This document shows, piece by piece, positions 18,194 to 30,302 of a DNA stretch of 64,000 nucleotides (position 1 is its first letter; the number at the start of each line of letters is the position of its first letter). The DNA is taken from assembly GCF_003432385.1 (NCBI RefSeq), contig NZ_CP031841.1:2457579-2521578 (forward strand). The letters run 5' to 3'. Below the pieces are notes generated by a model that was given only the letters and a program-made list of their open reading frames with translations, was not told the DNA's origin and made no database searches. The position numbers and the translations under genes were made by a program. This stretch comes from Breoghania sp. L-A4 (lineage in GTDB: Bacteria > Pseudomonadota > Alphaproteobacteria > Rhizobiales > Stappiaceae).

Positions 18194-18976
18194 ATGACCG
18201 ATGATCCCGTCGAAACGCCGGCTGAGGGCAATGGCGCGGGCAGCGCCGCGGCTGCCGCGCAGGGCGGGGCGATGATGCCGCTGTTCTACTCCGCGCCCGA
18301 AGCGCTGAACCCGGACCGGCACGGCGCGCTGGGGCTGGATAGCAGCGATGACATGAGCTTCGCCGCCGCGACCCAGGCGATCCCCATCACGCTGGCGGAG
18401 TTCCCCGCCGCCTGCCGGACCTATCCCATTGTTTTCGTTGGGCGCGATGTGCCGCAGCCGGTGGCGATGGTGGGGCTGCGCCAGCAGCAGAATCTGTTCG
18501 TCGGCGCGGACGGGCGCTGGAAACCGTCCACCTATGTGCCGGGTTATGTGCGCCGCTACCCCTATATTCTGGTGCGCGAGAACAGCGGCGACAATTTCGC
18601 GCTCTGCATTGACAGTGCGTGCCCGCGGTTGCGCGACGGTGGTGAGGTCCCGCTGTTCGTCGACGGCAAGCCGAGCGAGCAGACGGAAAAGGCGCTGGAG
18701 TTCTGCGCCACCTTCCAGCGCCAGGCCGGGGCCACGGACACGTTCGTCGCCCGGCTCAAGGAGCTGGACCTGCTGGTTTCCAACCAGGCGCAATTCACCC
18801 TGAAGGACGGTGAAACCGTCCGCATCGCCGATTATTTCGTCATCGACGAGCGCCGCCTGCAGGAACTGCCCGATGAGGCCTATCTCGGCCTGCGCAACGA
18901 CGGTCTGATGGCCGGCATCTATTGCCAGCTTCTCTCGACGCAGGTCTGGCCGGATCTCGTCGCCATGGCGGAATAG
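18194..18976 (+). CDS. SapC-family protein
   Basis: A 260-residue protein of the SapC family (PF07277 type). After an Ala/Gly-rich N-terminus come the family blocks [44 protein letters not shown] and [17 protein letters not shown]. SapC was named next to the S-layer gene of Campylobacter; its biochemical role in alphaproteobacteria is unknown. No signal peptide is evident, so a cytoplasmic location is likely. It stands alone between uvrA and ssb with no S-layer or type I secretion genes in view. Confidence 0.85.
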   Translation: MTDDPVETPAEGNGAGSAAAAAQGGAMMPLFYSAPEALNPDRHGALGLDSSDDMSFAAATQAIPITLAEFPAACRTYPIVFVGRDVPQPVAMVGLRQQQNLFVGADGRWKPSTYVPGYVRRYPYILVRENSGDNFALCIDSACPRLRDGGEVPLFVDGKPSEQTEKALEFCATFQRQAGATDTFVARLKELDLLVSNQAQFTLKDGETVRIADYFVIDERRLQELPDEAYLGLRNDGLMAGIYCQLLSTQVWPDLVAMAE

Positions 18977-19033
18977 GCCTCCGCGCCCGTGTTGCGGCGG
19001 AAGGGGCGGCTAAGGCGCTGCTTGCATTGATGG

Positions 19034-19048
19034 GAACAAAATGCGAAC
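19034..19048 (+). promoter_or_regulatory. LexA (SOS) box of ssb, perfect match
   Basis: GAAC-AAAATGC-GAAC fits the alphaproteobacterial LexA consensus GAAC-N7-GAAC exactly. It lies 138 bases before the ssb start, in the 209-base gap after the SapC gene. SOS control of ssb is inferred from the match. Confidence 0.75.
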
Positions 19049-19185
19049 ATGTCCGCGTTTTGATCCTGCGGCGCGGTGGCGGCTTGCGGTATTGTGGAGC
19101 CTATTGTGGAAAACCGGATGGTTTTGCGATGTTCGCGCCGCAAAAGCGTTAGGGTCGCCCAAAGATTTGAGACGGGAGTTCAGAC

Positions 19186-19740
19186 ATGGCTGGCAGCGTA
19201 AACAAGGTCATTCTGGTCGGCAATCTGGGCGCCGATCCGGAAATCCGCCGCACACAGGATGGCCGTCCGATCGCCAATCTGAGTGTCGCCACCTCGGACA
19301 GCTGGCGCGACAAGAACACCGGTGAGCGCCGCGAGCGCACCGAGTGGCATCGTGTGGTGATCTTCAACGAGGGCCTGTGCAAGGTCGCCGAGCAGTATCT
19401 GCGCAAGGGTTCGAAGGTCTATCTCGAGGGCCAGCTGCAGACCCGCAAATGGCAGGACCAGAGCGGCCAGGACAAATATTCCACGGAAGTTGTGCTGCAG
19501 GGCTTCAACTCGACGCTGACCATGCTTGACGGGCGCGCCCAGGGTGAGGGCGGCGGTGATTACAGCTCCGGCGGACGGGTCGGCCAGGGCAGTCAGGGCG
19601 GCGGCGACTTCGGCCAGTCCGCGCCGATGAACCAGGGCGGCCAGTATGGCGGCGGTCAGGGCGGCCAGGGTGGCCAGAGTGCTCCGGGCGGCCAGCGCAG
19701 CGGCCCGGTCGACGACATGGACGACGAAATCCCGTTCTGA
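19186..19740 (+). CDS. ssb: single-stranded DNA-binding protein
   Basis: Ssb coats single-stranded DNA and recruits partners in replication and repair. The 184-residue product has the OB fold with the family strings [23 protein letters not shown] and [15 protein letters not shown], a long flexible tail rich in Gly and Gln (residues 118-175), and the acidic tip DDMDDEIPF that binds partner proteins. The ATG at 19186 gives the canonical MAGSVNKV start. A perfect SOS box lies upstream, and uvrA, an SOS partner, lies about 1.5 kb away. Confidence 0.98.
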   Translation: MAGSVNKVILVGNLGADPEIRRTQDGRPIANLSVATSDSWRDKNTGERRERTEWHRVVIFNEGLCKVAEQYLRKGSKVYLEGQLQTRKWQDQSGQDKYSTEVVLQGFNSTLTMLDGRAQGEGGGDYSSGGRVGQGSQGGGDFGQSAPMNQGGQYGGGQGGQGGQSAPGGQRSGPVDDMDDEIPF

Positions 19741-19788
19741 GCGAATGTTGGGTTGGATATTTTCGGCCGTTGGCATGATGCCGCCGAC

Positions 19789-19920
19789 CCTTCGAGACAG
19801 CCGCACGCGCGGCCTCCTCAGGGTGACGTTGAGTGCGTGGCGATCTCACGAAAAATATCAACACGGACAACGTCATGCTGAGGAGCCGTCTCAGACGGCG
19901 TCTCGAAGCATCGGCGGCTT
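19789..19920. repeat. REP-like palindromes, family B, two copies
   Basis: Units at 19789-19832 (CCTTCGAGACAGCCGC ... CTCCTCAGGGTGACG) and 19871-19920 (CATGCTGAGGAG ... CTCGAAGCATCGG) are in opposite orientation and match those at 12567 and 41462-41602. The 347-base gap 19741-20087 holds these and no gene. Confidence 0.6.
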
Positions 19921-20087
19921 GCTCTATCGGTCCCCACTCCCTGCAAGGGCGGGTGCGCGGTGGAGGCGGGCTTGTCCCACCGGTTGCAAAGAATGGTTCC
20001 TGTGACCGGCGTTGCGCGGTGTCTGAGAGGAAGCGCCTTGCGCGGTATGCTTGCGCGGCCCGGCTCCGTTCAGGCCGCCTTTTCGCA

Positions 20088-20504
20088 ATGGAGCACCATC
20101 GGCCGATGAGCCTCGCCCCTCTGTTTTCCGCGCCCTTGATCATCCAGCTTCATGCCTATGCCGCGTTTGCGGCCTTTGCGCTCGGATTGCTGCAGTTCGC
20201 CCGCGCCAAGGGTGACGGCACGCACCGGCGCTCCGGCTGGATCTGGGTGGCGCTGATGGCGGGGCTCGCCGGTTCGTCGTTCTTCATCCACGAGATCCGC
20301 CTGGTGGGACCCTGGAGCCCGATCCATCTGCTGGCGGTCTATGTGCTGGTGCAACTGCCGTTTGCGGTGTTCGCGGCGCGCGGCAACCGGATCCAGGCGC
20401 ATCGCCGCGCCATGACGGGGCTGTTCGTCGGCGCGCTGGTCGTGGCGGGGCTGTTCACCTTCCTGCCGGGCAGGATCCTGCATCAGGTGGTCTTCGGCGG
20501 CTGA
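20088..20504 (+). CDS. DUF2306-like small membrane protein
   Basis: About 138 residues with four hydrophobic helices. The family pattern is an early His in LIIQLHAYAAFAAF, THRRSGWIWV after the first helix, IHEIRLVGPWSPIHLLAVY, and a closing HRRAMTGLFVGAL. The conserved histidines suggest a heme or metal role, but no function is established. Starts at 20088 or 20106 are both possible; neither has a clear ribosome-binding site. It converges on the cation exporter gene with only 10 bases between the stops. Confidence 0.78.
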   Translation: MEHHRPMSLAPLFSAPLIIQLHAYAAFAAFALGLLQFARAKGDGTHRRSGWIWVALMAGLAGSSFFIHEIRLVGPWSPIHLLAVYVLVQLPFAVFAARGNRIQAHRRAMTGLFVGALVVAGLFTFLPGRILHQVVFGG

Positions 20505-20514
20505 GCCGTCGGCG

Positions 20515-21474
20515 TCAGTGCGCCTCTGTCGCGGCTGCATCCGTCTCCTGGCGCACCATTTCCTCATGGTGCTTGCGGTTCTGCACCTCGATAAACAGGC
20601 GGCGGACCATCGGAAAACGCGCCTTGATGGTCTGTTCCAGCTTGTAGATCGCGTCCTCGACCTGGCCGACGGAGATGTCGTTCTTGAAATCCAGCGACAC
20701 CGCCAGCAGCACGTCGTCCGGTCCCATGTGCATGGTGCGCAGCTCGTTCAGCGCGTCGACATTCGGTGTCTCGGCCACCAGCGCGCGGATGTTCGCCACC
20801 AGCTCCGGCGAGGCGGATTCGCCCAGCAGCAGCCCCTTGGTCTCATAGGCGAGGAAGATCGCCGTGCCGCCGAGGATGATGCCGATGACGACGGAGGCCG
20901 CGCCGTCGAGCCAGGGCAGGCCGAGAATCTGCGCCGCCGCCAGGCCGATGAAGGCAGCGACCAGGCCGAGCAGGGCCGCGGAATCCTCAAACAGCACTGT
21001 GAAAAGCGCGGGATCCTTGGATTGCTGCACAGCCTGCATGTAGCTGCGCTTGCCCTTGATGCTGGTGAACTCTCTCAGGGCGATGAACCACGCGACGGAC
21101 TCGAAGATCATCGCCAGCCCAAGCACCACATAGTTGACGATCGGATTGGTGACGGGGTGCGGCTCTACGATCTTCTGGATGCCTTCGTAAAGCGAAACGC
21201 CGGCGCCCACGGCGAAAATCAGGATCGCGACCACAAACGCCCAGAAATACAGCTCCACCCCGTAGCCGAAGGGATGTTTGTCGTCGGCCGGCCTGCTTGC
21301 CTTCTTCATGCCGTAGAGCAGCAGCCCCTGGTTGCCGGTATCGACCAGCGAGTGAATGCCTTCCGACATCATGGCGGATGAGCCGGTGTAGGTGGCTGCG
21401 GCAAACTTTGTGACGGATATCAGCGCGTTGCCCGCCAGCGCCGCGTAGATGACTTTTTTGGAACCGGTCGCCAT
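20515..21474 (-). CDS. cation diffusion facilitator (CDF) family transporter
   Basis: An inner-membrane metal/proton antiporter of 319 residues. The N-terminal membrane part has the CDF metal site motif EGIHSLVDTGNQ (HxxxD) in helix 2 and the paired site in FEDSAALLGLVAAF, with HPFGYGVELYF between. The C-terminal cytoplasmic domain follows ETKGLLLGESA. The long loop with KGKRSYMQAVQQSKDP is as in the ZNT9-like branch. Zinc or manganese export is most likely; the ion cannot be fixed from sequence. The start at 21474 overlaps no other gene. Confidence 0.93.
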   Translation of the reverse strand: MATGSKKVIYAALAGNALISVTKFAAATYTGSSAMMSEGIHSLVDTGNQGLLLYGMKKASRPADDKHPFGYGVELYFWAFVVAILIFAVGAGVSLYEGIQKIVEPHPVTNPIVNYVVLGLAMIFESVAWFIALREFTSIKGKRSYMQAVQQSKDPALFTVLFEDSAALLGLVAAFIGLAAAQILGLPWLDGAASVVIGIILGGTAIFLAYETKGLLLGESASPELVANIRALVAETPNVDALNELRTMHMGPDDVLLAVSLDFKNDISVGQVEDAIYKLEQTIKARFPMVRRLFIEVQNRKHHEEMVRQETDAAATEAH

Positions 21475-21592
21475 GAAATTCGCCTCGCGGGAACGTGAGT
21501 GGGAGCGTGTTGTCTACCGAGTAGGAAACATGGAGCCTGTTCGCAAGCGGCACACAGCCTGCCGGACCAATTTGATCGGGAGCAAGACCACG

Positions 21593-21985
21593 ATGTGCAA
21601 ATGCGGCGCGGCGATATTGGTTGCCATGGTACCTTGGTTTGTTTGCGCGGGGGCAAGTTTCGCCGGCGAGGCGGATGTGGTCGACGCCACCGCGCGGCCG
21701 ATGGCGGACGGCCGCTGGAGCTTCTCGGTCACCGTGCGCCACGCCGATGCCGGCTGGGACCACTACGCCGACCGCTGGGAGGTGCTGTCGCCGGAGGGCG
21801 ACGTGCTTGCCACCCGCGTCCTGCTGCATCCGCATGAGAACGAGCAGCCCTTCACCCGCGGCCTCTCCGGCATCGCGCTGCCGGCGGGAACAACCAAGGT
21901 GATTCTGCGCGCGCACGACAGTGTGCATGGCTTTGGCGGCGCGGATTTCCCCCTCGATCTGGATCCCGATCGCACCGGTGGCTGA
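21593..21985 (+). CDS. uncharacterised periplasmic protein
   Basis: The frame is open from 21449, but the ATG at 21593 with GGGAGC upstream gives a signal peptide (MCKCGAAILVAMVPWFVC, cleavage near ASFAGEA) and a mature part of about 106 residues. The body shows HADAGWDHYADRWEVL, TRVLLHPHENEQPFTR and VHGFGG. The His-Pro-His-Glu cluster could bind a metal. I do not recognise a named family. It is divergent from the cation exporter, 118 bases away, which makes a link to metal handling conceivable but unproven. Confidence 0.75.
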   Translation: MCKCGAAILVAMVPWFVCAGASFAGEADVVDATARPMADGRWSFSVTVRHADAGWDHYADRWEVLSPEGDVLATRVLLHPHENEQPFTRGLSGIALPAGTTKVILRAHDSVHGFGGADFPLDLDPDRTGG

Positions 21986-22149
21986 CATCGGCGTCCATCG
22001 CACCTCTCGGCTCGGGCCCTGAGTCAGATCAATGTTGCGCGCTTTTTTCAGGTTATGATTTTCGCACTGGTAATCGCCCCGGCGAGTGCCTATTAGTACA
22101 TTCATATGTTCTAATATAAAGCCGCGACAAGACAGACAAAGGTGCGACA

Positions 22150-23268
22150 ATGCTGCCAAACAGCGCTTTCAAGGCCTTCCCGGACCGCCCACGGCGGACC
22201 GTTGTCCGCCCTGCCACGGCGGTGGCGCGGGGACACGCCGACGCATATCGCCGAATGGTGGTCGCAGTTGGATGTCTCGCCCTTGTGGCCGCTGCGTTTC
22301 TCGCGCCGCCCGTTCGCGCCGAAGAATTCACGGTCGCGCGCGACACCGTTCAGGACACCAAGGTTGTCTACGGCACCGTTCAGGCGGCGGAACGGGTTCC
22401 CGCGCGCGCGCGTCTGTCGGGCACGCTCGTCGAGCTGATTGTCGATGAGGGCAGTTCGGTCACGCAAGGCGAGATGATCGCGCGGATTGTCGATGAGAAG
22501 CTGGCGCTCAGCCGCCGGGCGCTGGAGGCGCGCATCGACGCGGCGCGCTCCCAGGTGGCCAATCTCAAGGCCGACTACGACCGCGCCGCGACGCTGTTCG
22601 AGCGCGGCACCATCTCGCAGGCCCGTATCGATCAGCTCGACACGCAACTGACGGTCGCCCGCAACACGCTGTTGGCGACGGAGGCCGAGCGCGCGGTGCT
22701 CGACCAGCAGGTGACCGAAGGTGACGTTCTGGCGCCCGCCGCCGGCCGGGTTCTGTCGGTGCCGGTGACCCAAGGCTCCGTGGTTCTGCCCGGCGAGGTC
22801 ATCGCCACCATCGCGATTGACGGCTATATCTTGCGGCTTGAGGTGCCCGAGCGCCATGCCCGTTTCATGCAGGTCGGCGATCCGGTGCGTGTGGGCCGGC
22901 GCGAGCTTGCCACCCAGGCGCAGGTCGGTGCCCCGGTGGAGAAACGTGGCCGCATCGCGAAGCTTTATCCCGAAATCAAGCAGGGCCGCGTGATCGCCGA
23001 TGCGACCGTCGAGGGCCTGGGCGACTTCTTTGTCGGCGAACGCGCGCGGGTCTGGATCGATGCGGGCGAGCGCGCGGCGCTGGTGATCCCACCCGACTAT
23101 GTGTCCACCCGGCACGGGCTGGACTTCGTGCGTCTGGCGCGCGAAACCGGCGCGTCGCTGGACATCATCGTGGAGCTGGGAGAGCCGCAGCCTCTGGCCG
23201 CTGACGGCGGTCCCGGTATCGAGGTGCTCACGGGCCTGCGCGCCGGCGACACGCTGGTGAAGCCATGA
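22150..23268 (+). CDS. RND efflux system periplasmic adaptor (HlyD/MFP family)
   Basis: The adaptor bridges the inner-membrane RND pump to an outer-membrane channel. After an N-terminal signal (VVAVGCLALVAAAFLAPPVRAEE) come a lipoyl half-motif (GTLVELIVDEGSSVTQGEM), a coiled hairpin (LEARIDAARSQVANLK ... ARNTLLATEAERAVLD), the second lipoyl half (GDVLAPAAGRVLSVPV) and beta-barrel segments. ATG 22150 has AAAGGTG upstream; ATG 22255 would place the signal peptide at the very start but lacks such a site. The stop overlaps the start of the RND gene (ATGA), so the pair is one operon. No outer-membrane factor is present. Confidence 0.92.
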   Translation: MLPNSAFKAFPDRPRRTVVRPATAVARGHADAYRRMVVAVGCLALVAAAFLAPPVRAEEFTVARDTVQDTKVVYGTVQAAERVPARARLSGTLVELIVDEGSSVTQGEMIARIVDEKLALSRRALEARIDAARSQVANLKADYDRAATLFERGTISQARIDQLDTQLTVARNTLLATEAERAVLDQQVTEGDVLAPAAGRVLSVPVTQGSVVLPGEVIATIAIDGYILRLEVPERHARFMQVGDPVRVGRRELATQAQVGAPVEKRGRIAKLYPEIKQGRVIADATVEGLGDFFVGERARVWIDAGERAALVIPPDYVSTRHGLDFVRLARETGASLDIIVELGEPQPLAADGGPGIEVLTGLRAGDTLVKP

Positions 23269-26200
23269 ATCTGGGCCTTTCCGGAGCGCTCACCCGCGCC
23301 TTCATCACCTCACCGCTGACGCCGCTGCTGCTGTTCGCGGCCCTTGTGCTGGGCACGCTGGCGCTGGTCACCCTGCCGCGCGAGGAAGAGCCGCAGATCT
23401 CCGTGCCGATGGTGGATATTCTCGTGCGCGCCGACGGGCTGAAGGCGCCTGACGCGGTGAAACTCGTCACCGAGCCGCTGGAGACCATCGTCAAGGCGAT
23501 CAACGGCGTCGAGCACGTCTACAGCCAGACGGTCGACGATCAGGTGATGGTCACCGCGCGCTTCTACGTCGGCACCTCTTCCGACAATGCGATCCTGCGC
23601 GTGCACGAGAAAATCCGCGCCAACATGGACCGGATTCCCGTCGGAATTCCCGAGCCGCTTGTCGTCGGCCGCGGCATCGACGACGTGGCGATCGTCGTCG
23701 CCACGCTGACGCCGACGCCGGAGGCCGCGGACCGCTGGTCGGGCAACGAGTTGCGCTCGCTTGCCGACGAGGTGCGCATCGAGCTGTCGCGGCTGCAGGA
23801 CGTGGGGCTCAGCTATCTGGTCGGCGGCAGCCCCAGCCAGATCCGCGTCGAACCGGACCCCGAAAAGCTCTCGCTTTACGGCGTCACGCTCGACCAGCTG
23901 GTCGGCAAGGTCACCGCCGCCAACCGCTCGTTCATGGCCGGGATCATCCGTGACGGCGGCGACAGCGTGCCCGTGGTCGCCGGCCAGACGCTGACCGGCG
24001 TGCCGGACATCGGCCTGCTTCTGCTCTCAACGCGCGACGGCCGTCCGGTCTATGTGCGCGACGTGGCGCGCATCGTCGCCGACGCCGAACCGCTGGAAAG
24101 CCGCGTCTGGCACATCGAGCGCGGCGAGGACGGCGAAATGACCCGGGTGCCCGCGGTCTCCATCGCGCTTGCCAAGCGGGCAGGGGCCAATGCGGTGGTC
24201 ATCGGCGAGGAGATCCTGCATCACCTGGAGGATCTGAAAGGACGGCTGATCCCCGAGGGCGTCGCGGTGCACATCACCCGCGACTATGGCGAGACGGCCA
24301 ACGAGAAGGCCAACGAGCTGCTGTTTCACTTGGGCCTCGCGACTCTGTCGATCGTCGTCCTCGTCGCCTTCGCCATCGGCTGGCGCGAGGGGCTGGTGGT
24401 CTTCATCGTGATCCCGACCACCATCCTGTTGACGCTGTTTGCCTCGCAGATGATGGGCTACACGATCAACCGCGTCAGCCTGTTCGCGCTGATCTTCTCC
24501 ATCGGCATCCTGGTGGACGACGCCATCGTGGTGATCGAGAACATCGCGCGGCACTGGGCCATGAAGGATGAGCGCACGCGCGCGCAAGCCGCGATCGAGG
24601 CGGTGGCGGAGGTCGGAAACCCGACCATTGTCGCGACCCTGACCGTGGTCGCCGCCCTGCTGCCGATGATGTTCGTCTCCGGCCTGATGGGGCCGTACAT
24701 GAGTCCGATTCCGGCCAACGCGTCGGCGGCGATGCTGTTTTCGTTTTTCGTCGCGGTGGTGCTCACGCCCTGGCTGATGATGAAGTTCGCCTCAAAAGCG
24801 CCGGTTCACGCCCATGCGCCCGGCGACGGCCACGGGGATGGCGGCGTGCTGGGCCGGATCTATCGCGCGGTCGCCCGGCCGGTTCTGGCCAGCCGCCTCG
24901 GCGCATGGGTCTTTCTTCTGCTGGTGGGTGCCGCGACCTTGGCCTCCACGGCGCTGTTCTACACCACCGACGTGACCGTCAAGCTGCTGCCGTTCGACAA
25001 CAAGTCCGAGGTGCAGGTGGTCTTCGATCTGCCTGAAGGGTCCTCGCTGGAGACCACGGAGCGGGTTCTGAGCGATGCCGCCGGGCGGCTGCTGGTGGTG
25101 CCGGAAATCGCCTCCATCCAGAGCCACGCGGGCACGGCCGCGCCCTTCAACTTCAACGGCCTGGTGCGTCATTCCTTTCTGCGGTCTTCGGCCGAGCAGG
25201 GCGATCTTCAGGTCAACCTGCTGCCCAAGGGCGAGCGGGACCGCGAGAGCCATCCCATCGCGCTTGAGCTGCGCGCGCTGCTGGCCGGTCTCGACGTGCC
25301 CGAGGGCACCTCCATCAAGGTCACCGAGGTGCCGCCCGGTCCGCCGGTCCTCGCGACCCTGCTGGCCGAGGTCTACGGCCCCGATCCCGACACCCGCCGC
25401 GCGGTGGCGACAAAGCTGCGCGGCATTTTCGAGGCCGTGCCCTTCATTGTCGATGTGGACGACAGCCTCGGCCAGCCGGCGGAGCGCCTGCGCATCGCCA
25501 TCGACCAGGACAATCTGGAGTATCACGGCGTCAGCGAGGCCGACGTCTACAACACGGTTCAGAAGCTGCTGGGATCGACGACCGTCGGCTACTCCCATCG
25601 CGGCGAGGGCCGGCGCCCGGTGGAAATCGCCATCGCGCTTCCCAAGAGCGACCGGGTAATCGGCGAGCGGCTGCTGGCGACGCCTGTGCCGGCAAACGCG
25701 CTGCCGGGCAGCCGCGCCATCGTCGAGCTGGGCGATGTGGTCAGCCTGCAGCGCGAGCGCGCGTCGTATCTCGTCTTCCGCCACAACGCCCGTCCCGTGG
25801 TCATGGTGCAGGCGGAACTCGCGGGCGACTTCGAGGCGCCGGTCTACGGCATGCTGGAGGTGCAGCGGCGCATCGACGCGGCCGACTGGGGCGACCTGCC
25901 CAAGCCGGCGATCCTGCTGCATGGCCAGCCCGTTAGCGACGCGCAAGTTGCGGTGCTGTGGGACGGCGAATGGGAGGTGACCTGGGTGACCTTCCGCGAC
26001 ATGGGCGCAGCCTTCATGGTGGCGCTGCTGGGGATCTATTTCCTGGTGGTGGCGCAGTTCCGCTCGTTCAAGCTGCCGCTGGTGATCCTGACGCCGGTGC
26101 CGCTGACGCTGATCGGCATCATGATCGGCCACTGGCTGTTCGCGGCGCCCTTCTCCGCCACCTCGATGATCGGCTTCATCGCGCTGGCGGGCATCATCGT

Positions 26201-26486
26201 GCGCAACTCGATCCTGCTGGTGGATTTCATCCGCCACGCGCGCACGGCGGAGCGTCCCTTGCGCGATGTGCTGCTGGAGGCGGGCTCCATCCGCTTCAAG
26301 CCGATCCTGCTGACCGCGCTGGCCGCCATGATCGGTGCGGCGGTGATCCTCGCGGACCCGATCTTCCAGGGCCTGGCGATCTCGCTGCTGTTCGGCCTGG
26401 CGTCCTCGACCCTGCTCACCGTGCTGGTGATCCCGGCGATCTACGTGGCGCTCCGGGACGACGGCAAGCCGATGACGAAGGGGTAG
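23265..26486 (+). CDS. RND-family efflux transporter permease (AcrB/MexB-like)
   Basis: A proton-driven tripartite pump protein of 1073 residues. It has the two-fold repeated RND layout: helix 1 (about 18-38), a large periplasmic porter domain, helices 2-6 with VDDAIVVIENIARHW in helix 4 (proton relay aspartates), a second porter half, and helices 8-12 with FRDMGAAFMVALLGIYFLV and LAGIIVRNSILLVDFIRHA. The loop APGDGHGDGG before helix 7 is glycine- and histidine-rich. Its branch is the divergent RND type seen with short adaptors; the substrate is unknown. It overlaps the adaptor gene by four bases. Confidence 0.95.
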   Translation: MNLGLSGALTRAFITSPLTPLLLFAALVLGTLALVTLPREEEPQISVPMVDILVRADGLKAPDAVKLVTEPLETIVKAINGVEHVYSQTVDDQVMVTARFYVGTSSDNAILRVHEKIRANMDRIPVGIPEPLVVGRGIDDVAIVVATLTPTPEAADRWSGNELRSLADEVRIELSRLQDVGLSYLVGGSPSQIRVEPDPEKLSLYGVTLDQLVGKVTAANRSFMAGIIRDGGDSVPVVAGQTLTGVPDIGLLLLSTRDGRPVYVRDVARIVADAEPLESRVWHIERGEDGEMTRVPAVSIALAKRAGANAVVIGEEILHHLEDLKGRLIPEGVAVHITRDYGETANEKANELLFHLGLATLSIVVLVAFAIGWREGLVVFIVIPTTILLTLFASQMMGYTINRVSLFALIFSIGILVDDAIVVIENIARHWAMKDERTRAQAAIEAVAEVGNPTIVATLTVVAALLPMMFVSGLMGPYMSPIPANASAAMLFSFFVAVVLTPWLMMKFASKAPVHAHAPGDGHGDGGVLGRIYRAVARPVLASRLGAWVFLLLVGAATLASTALFYTTDVTVKLLPFDNKSEVQVVFDLPEGSSLETTERVLSDAAGRLLVVPEIASIQSHAGTAAPFNFNGLVRHSFLRSSAEQGDLQVNLLPKGERDRESHPIALELRALLAGLDVPEGTSIKVTEVPPGPPVLATLLAEVYGPDPDTRRAVATKLRGIFEAVPFIVDVDDSLGQPAERLRIAIDQDNLEYHGVSEADVYNTVQKLLGSTTVGYSHRGEGRRPVEIAIALPKSDRVIGERLLATPVPANALPGSRAIVELGDVVSLQRERASYLVFRHNARPVVMVQAELAGDFEAPVYGMLEVQRRIDAADWGDLPKPAILLHGQPVSDAQVAVLWDGEWEVTWVTFRDMGAAFMVALLGIYFLVVAQFRSFKLPLVILTPVPLTLIGIMIGHWLFAAPFSATSMIGFIALAGIIVRNSILLVDFIRHARTAERPLRDVLLEAGSIRFKPILLTALAAMIGAAVILADPIFQGLAISLLFGLASSTLLTVLVIPAIYVALRDDGKPMTKG

Positions 26487-26492
26487 CGGCCG

Positions 26493-27134
26493 TTACCCCG
26501 CGATGAACGCGCGGACGCCGTCGCCGACGAACTGCACGGCCAGCGCCGCCAGCAGCACGCCCAGCAGCCGGGTGAGCACCAGCTGCACCGTGGCGCCGAG
26601 CAGCTTCTCGATGCGGTCGGCGGCCGTGAAGATCACGAAGCACGAGCCGATGATCAGCAGCGTCACGGCGATCAGCCCGGCGTAGCCGACGCTGTCTGGC
26701 GCCTGCGAGGCCAGCAGGATCACCGCCGAGATGGAGGCGGGGCCGGCAATCAAGGGGATCGCCAGCGGGAACACCGACACGTCGTGCTCGTGCACGCCGC
26801 TGTCGGATTCGTCGTGGGCGAGGGCTTCCGCCGCCTTGCTCTTGCGCTGCTGGCGCCACCCGAAAATCATCTCCGCCGCGATGAACAGCAGCAGCAGCCC
26901 GCCGGAGATCTGGAACGCCGGCACGGAGATGCCCAGCAGCTCCAGCAGGTGGTTTCCGCCCACCAGGAAGACCATCAGGATGATCACCGCGATGATGCTG
27001 GCGCGGATTGCGATTTTCCGCCGCTCGCCCGTGGTCATCCCCGCTGTGACTCCCAGGAACATCGGCGCCAGGCCGATCGGATCGATGGTCACGAAGAGGG
27101 TGGCGAAGGCGTTGATCAGGTAGTCGACGGGCAT
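26493..27134 (-). CDS. MarC-family membrane protein
   Basis: A 213-residue inner-membrane protein with six predicted helices. MarC hallmarks are FATLFVTIDPIGLAPMFLG at the N-terminus and PLAIPLIAGPASISAVI in the middle. A His-bearing loop (HDESDSGVHEHD) lies before the fourth helix. MarC was first linked to multiple antibiotic resistance in E. coli, later disputed; the transported substrate is unknown. It is convergent with the RND gene, six bases apart at the stops. Confidence 0.93.
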   Translation of the reverse strand: MPVDYLINAFATLFVTIDPIGLAPMFLGVTAGMTTGERRKIAIRASIIAVIILMVFLVGGNHLLELLGISVPAFQISGGLLLLFIAAEMIFGWRQQRKSKAAEALAHDESDSGVHEHDVSVFPLAIPLIAGPASISAVILLASQAPDSVGYAGLIAVTLLIIGSCFVIFTAADRIEKLLGATVQLVLTRLLGVLLAALAVQFVGDGVRAFIAG

Positions 27135-27293
27135 GGTGGCACCAAGGGGTTGGAGCGGGGTGATTCTGCCAGTTTCACGGTTTGGCGCGCCCCTGGCCAG
27201 ATCCAGCGGTGCGATTGTTGTTCATTCTCAAAGACATTGATCTAAGTATTTGTTTTTATACCAATATTGCGCGCGTCAATTTGCCTTTGCGAT

Positions 27294-27322
27294 TTGGTTG
27301 GACGGACAAAATCGGCTATAAG
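27294..27322 (+). promoter_or_regulatory. candidate sigma-70-type promoter of gyrA
   Basis: TTGGTT (27294-27299) and TATAAG (27317-27322) have a 17-base spacer. The predicted transcript would start near 27330, giving a leader of roughly 25 bases before the TTG start. The upstream 27220-27290 is AT-rich. Confidence 0.55.
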
Positions 27323-27353
27323 AACTGGATCAATTCGAAGGACGAGACTTTCC

Positions 27354-30146
<2,793 letters not shown>

Positions 30147-30172
30147 GCCGGTCCCGATGCGAACACGAAAAG

Positions 30173-30200
30173 AACGGGGCGCCCTTGCGGGCGCCCCGTT
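30173..30200 (+). terminator. gyrA terminator hairpin
   Basis: A perfect 12-base stem, AACGGGGCGCCC (30173-30184) and its complement (30189-30200), around a TTGC loop. The stem ends in GTT and only a weak T tract follows. Confidence 0.75.
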
Positions 30201-30302
30201 AGTCGTTGCGGGGGAGGAAACGATTGAAGGGGACCGGTCAGGCTTCGGGGAAAGCCTGCCGGACGCGGCCTTGGAGGTCGGCCGCGTTGTCTGTTGAAAG
30301 CG

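Noticed and set aside
17624-18793. Upstream extension of the uvrA frame to 18793
   Set aside because: The extra 390 codons are low-complexity, run against the SapC gene and pass the likely promoter; the ATG at 17623 has a good ribosome-binding site and gives the normal UvrA length.
30173-30200. Small RNA gene after gyrA
   Set aside because: A perfect stem right behind the stop is explained by a terminator; no separate promoter is visible.
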